In this document: piece by piece, positions 61,052 through 64,000 of the stretch
How the letters are laid out: each line of letters opens with the position of its first letter
Numbering within the stretch: the stretch's first letter is position 1
Source: Halobacteriovorax marinus SJ
GTDB taxonomy: Bacteria > Bdellovibrionota > Bacteriovoracia > Bacteriovoracales > Bacteriovoracaceae
Assembly (NCBI RefSeq): GCF_000210915.2
Contig: NC_016620.1
Location: forward strand, 124,001 to 188,000
Direction: 5' to 3'
DNA length: 64,000 nt
The notes under the pieces: model-generated
The model's database searches: none
The model's input: the letters and a program-made list of their open reading frames with translations, nothing else
What the model was told of the DNA's origin: nothing
Position numbers and translations under genes: made by a program

Positions 61052-63285
61052 TGGCTGGTCATATAATTACAATTATTGGTGGAAAAGGCGGGCAAGGGAA
61101 ATCCCAAGTTGCTGCAAACTTGGCATTTGCTTATGCTGTTGAGTCGCGCCAAAAAGTAATGCTATTAGATTTTGATAAGAATGCTAGTGGTGATCAAAAC
61201 TTTATTACAGGTATAAAGTCGAAGAAAACAGTAAAGGACTTATCAGAGTTTTCTGGTGCCATTGATCCACGCTCTATTATGCAGTTCTTAACACCACATC
61301 CCGCAGGTGTAAATTATATTGGAATGCCTTCTGATCCAACTGCAAGTAATAGTATTAATGCTGATGGACTGGGTAAAACTCTTAAGGCCATTACAAATAT
61401 CTTTCCCTTAACAATTATTGATGCTGGAAGCGAGATGAATGATCTTGCGGCTAAGGCCCTTGAGTTTTCGACAATGATTTTTCTCGTCGTTACTCCAGAT
61501 ATTCTCGCTCTCAATCAGACGAAGAGATTATACTCTGATCTTGTAACGATGATGTTTCCAAAAGATATGATGCAAGTTCTACTGAATCAGCATCAAAAAG
61601 GGCACCCTGTAACACCTGAAGTTGTAGGCAAAGCAATGGGGAAGCCTGTTTTTGCGACTATCCCAAAAGATGATCAAACTTGTGTGATGGCACTAAACCA
61701 GAAGAAGCCAGTAATGGTTATTGCAAAGAAGAGTAACTTTGCTAAAGGTATTACAGAGTGTGCCAGAAAAATTATTCAAAAAAATATTTTAAAATCACTC
61801 GCAAAACTTAATAAACCTACAGATGTTGGGGCTAAGGCCGATTCTGGCGCTCCAATGGATGGGAAGACGAAGAGTGCTTGGACAGAATTAAAATCAAGAA
61901 TTCATAAGGCCCTTGTTGATGAAATGGACTTAAAGAATTCAGACGACAATGATCCAAAAGCGGCCATCATTATGCGTGAGCAAACTAAGAAGATGGTTGT
62001 TGAACTTCTCGGCAAGGAAGACACTAAGAGTGTTTTCCAAACAAGAGAAGATATGAATAGAATCGTTAAGGAGATTTTGGATGAGGCCCTTGGACTTGGT
62101 CCTCTGGAAGATCTACTTGCCGATAAAGAATGTTCAGAGATTATGGTCGTAGGCCCTGATAAAATATTCTATGAAAAAAGTGGTAAGGTTAAAAAATCAG
62201 ATATTACTTTCACTAATGATCGTCAGGTTCTCAATGTAATTGAAAGAATCGTTGCACCTATCGGAAGAAGGATTGATGAGAAGACTCCATACGTAGATGC
62301 TAGACTTAAAGATGGCTCCAGAGTTCACGCCATCATTCCACCTTCGGCCTTAGATGGTTGCTGTATTACAATTCGAAAATTTCCTGAAGAGGTTGTGACT
62401 TATAAAGACTATATAAAGTGGGGATCTCTCACGCAGAATATGGCCGACTTTCTTAGGATTGCAGTTGAAGGGCATAGAAATATTGTTGTTAGTGGTGGTA
62501 CTGGTTCAGGTAAGACAACTCTAATTAATATTCTTGGAGGATTTATTCCTGCCAATGAACGTATCATTACTTGTGAGGACTCTGCTGAACTTAACTTTCC
62601 ACAAGATCACGTCGTTCGTCTTGAAACGAGACCACCTTCGCTAGAGGGTGATGGGGAAATTGATATTCGTTGTCTGGTTAAACAAACACTAAGAATGAGA
62701 CCTGAAAGAATCGTTGTTGGAGAGTGTCGTGGTGGTGAAACCCTGGATATGCTTCAGGCAATGGGGACAGGTCACGATGGATCGATGACAACAGTTCACT
62801 CTAATAATCCGAGAGAGTGTATTGGTCGTCTTGAGACATTAGTTCAATATGCAGGTGCCGGTTTAAGTCCAAAAGCAATTAGAGAGATGATCGCAAACTC
62901 TGTACATATGATTATTCAGCAAAAACGTCTGGATGATGGTTCTAGAAAGATGACTCATATTTCAGAGATTGGTGGTATTCAAGGTGATGTTGTCACACTT
63001 CAAGATATCTTTCTCTTCCAACAAAGAGATATTGATAAGAATGGTAAAATAATAGGTGAGTTTCAGGCCACAGGGTTTATTCCTAAGTTTATCGAAATTC
63101 TAGAGCGTAAAGGTTACAACGTTCCTCGTGGTCTCTTTAGTAATAGTGCCGGCGGTAGTGGAGGCGGTAGTACTCCTCCTCCTGCGAGTGGAGGCTCTAA
63201 AGCACCTGGTGGTGGCGATGCTAAGCCTAGGCCAAAACAGAGGCCTAATGGACAAAATAGACCTGTAAAGAAGAGGCCTAGTTAA
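61051..63285 (+). CDS. CpaE (TadZ)-CpaF (TadA) fusion: ParA-like localiser joined to pilus ATPase
   Basis: 744 residues. The N-terminal 245 are a MinD/ParA-type ATPase of the CpaE/TadZ class (deviant Walker A GGKGGQGKS at 10-18, LLDFDKNASGDQNFI, IDAGSEMND). After a linker (about 250-275) comes a full CpaF ATPase (about 276-690): GPLEDLLADKECSEIMV, Walker A SGGTGSGKTT near 480, CEDSAEL, RMRPERIVVGE and TVHSNNPRE. The C-terminal 45 residues are Gly/Pro/Lys-rich. In most bacteria the two functions are separate genes. No stop or ribosome site breaks the frame between them. TAATG overlaps with cpaC and tadB place it in the operon. Confidence 0.93.
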   Translation: MAGHIITIIGGKGGQGKSQVAANLAFAYAVESRQKVMLLDFDKNASGDQNFITGIKSKKTVKDLSEFSGAIDPRSIMQFLTPHPAGVNYIGMPSDPTASNSINADGLGKTLKAITNIFPLTIIDAGSEMNDLAAKALEFSTMIFLVVTPDILALNQTKRLYSDLVTMMFPKDMMQVLLNQHQKGHPVTPEVVGKAMGKPVFATIPKDDQTCVMALNQKKPVMVIAKKSNFAKGITECARKIIQKNILKSLAKLNKPTDVGAKADSGAPMDGKTKSAWTELKSRIHKALVDEMDLKNSDDNDPKAAIIMREQTKKMVVELLGKEDTKSVFQTREDMNRIVKEILDEALGLGPLEDLLADKECSEIMVVGPDKIFYEKSGKVKKSDITFTNDRQVLNVIERIVAPIGRRIDEKTPYVDARLKDGSRVHAIIPPSALDGCCITIRKFPEEVVTYKDYIKWGSLTQNMADFLRIAVEGHRNIVVSGGTGSGKTTLINILGGFIPANERIITCEDSAELNFPQDHVVRLETRPPSLEGDGEIDIRCLVKQTLRMRPERIVVGECRGGETLDMLQAMGTGHDGSMTTVHSNNPRECIGRLETLVQYAGAGLSPKAIREMIANSVHMIIQQKRLDDGSRKMTHISEIGGIQGDVVTLQDIFLFQQRDIDKNGKIIGEFQATGFIPKFIEILERKGYNVPRGLFSNSAGGSGGGSTPPPASGGSKAPGGGDAKPRPKQRPNGQNRPVKKRPS

Positions 63286-64000
63286 TGAGTTTCTTTATAG
63301 CTTTAATCGGAAAGTCAGGTGTCATTGGTCTAATAGGGTTTGCTCTATTCCTGCTGTGCTATAAGCACTCTCAAGGAATATTTGATTGGATCGAGAATCA
63401 AACTTTTGGTACTCGAAGCTATATTATGGAGAAGCTAGAACTTCTCTTTATTGAAATTCCTGAACAAAAAATTACTTACGCACTATTGGGTTGTTCTGTG
63501 GGGCTTGGGTGTTTTATGTTTCTACTCTTTGGTGTATTAGGCCAATGGGTAATAGGATTTATTCTTGGATTAATTTTTGGATTCATTGGTTTTAAAGTTC
63601 CAAAGCCATTAATTAATTATCTTGTGGATAGAAGAATAAATGCATATTCAGCACAAATGGTTGATGCGCTTACACTTCTCTCAAATGGTATTCGTGCAGG
63701 TCTCTCTGTTCCTCAGGCAATTGGGATGGTTGTAGACGAAATGCCTGCACCTGTTTCACAAGAGTTCAATATGATCTTACAGCAAAACAGGATTGGAGTA
63801 CCTCTAGAGGAGTGCTTTGATAATCTTTCAAAAAGAATTCCTACAGAAGACAATGATATGTTTGTCTCTTCTATTAATATTCTAAGGGAAACCGGTGGTA
63901 ACCTTGCCGAGGTTTTCGATACTATTGTTGACGTTATTCGAGAAAGGGTTCGCCTAAAACAAAAGATTGATACGTTTACAGCACAGGGTATGTTTCAGGG
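63285..64000 (+). CDS. tadB: Tad pilus platform protein TadB, 3' end outside window
   Basis: The first 239 residues are visible. N-terminal membrane helix (about 11-25), two more (about 67-86 and 88-105) and the start of a T2SSF domain (about 125 onward) with MVDALTLLSNGIRAGLSVPQAI and NILRETGGNLAEVFDTI, the TadB pattern. It forms the inner-membrane platform with TadC for the CpaF motor. The start overlaps the fusion-gene stop by one base (TAATG). tadC and tadD are expected next, beyond the window. Confidence 0.92.
   Translation, partial: MSFFIALIGKSGVIGLIGFALFLLCYKHSQGIFDWIENQTFGTRSYIMEKLELLFIEIPEQKITYALLGCSVGLGCFMFLLFGVLGQWVIGFILGLIFGFIGFKVPKPLINYLVDRRINAYSAQMVDALTLLSNGIRAGLSVPQAIGMVVDEMPAPVSQEFNMILQQNRIGVPLEECFDNLSKRIPTEDNDMFVSSINILRETGGNLAEVFDTIVDVIRERVRLKQKIDTFTAQGMFQ

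Noticed and set aside
1-64000. tRNA, rRNA, CRISPR arrays, insertion sequences, prophage
   Set aside because: No cloverleaf or T-loop sequence, spacer-repeat pattern, transposase or phage gene was found in reading the window.

Overview
The window is AT-rich DNA with tightly packed genes, many TTG starts and frequent TAATG stop/start overlaps. Gene content (a Myxococcus-like type IV pilus cluster, a Tad pilus locus, two flagellins, a TamB/TamA pair, an asymmetric UvrA paralog, lipid and envelope genes) points to a predatory or free-living member of the Bdellovibrio-and-like organisms. The low GC most resembles Bacteriovoracales (Bacteriovorax/Halobacteriovorax type). That placement is inference, because no rRNA or tRNA lies in the window. 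There are no insertion sequences, phage genes or CRISPR arrays; this looks like core chromosome.

Layout. 1-495: 3' part of a shikimate dehydrogenase. 590-13591: type IVa pilus cluster pilB-pilT-pilC-pilA, a TPR gene on the opposite strand, an ABC transporter (pilH/pilI-like), pilD, then pilM-N-O-P-Q. This is the Myxococcus order without the PilS/PilR regulators. 13602-17675: a TPR gene, aroQ, efp, accB, accC. 17734-26193: a TPR protein, a TamB-like protein and a TamA/BamA-like Omp85 protein, an outer-membrane assembly unit. 26357-27217: rplM-rpsI. 27278-29875: UvrA paralog. 29974-32510: a secreted protein plus a matrixin-type metalloprotease behind a near-perfect flagellar sigma-28 promoter. 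32586-35823: AMIN-domain protein, lon, rpoZ. 35896-44393: acyl-CoA synthetase, two small genes, peptide-binding lipoprotein, recX-recA, pgpA, a conserved protein of unknown function. 44390-49125: a minus-strand run of six genes including recG and greA. 49247-54208: UbiB-family kinase, acetyltransferase, two flagellins with structured leaders. 54298-56088: a reductase/epimerase, an unknown gene, and a 6S RNA gene on the minus strand. 56328-64000: Tad (Flp) pilus locus, running off the window in tadB.

How it fits together. Two pilus machines and the flagellar filament genes share the window. The retractile pilus motor operon (pilB) carries a sigma-28-type promoter, so pilus motor expression may be tied to the flagellar cascade, as may a surface metalloprotease pair. 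The flagellin leaders carry stem-loops, GGA motifs and, for the second flagellin, a five-codon upstream frame, which suggests translational control of the CsrA kind. The Tad locus has a CpaE-CpaF fusion and a TadE-like gene that lacks any ordinary start codon and sits beyond an in-frame T_TTT_TTT slippery site.
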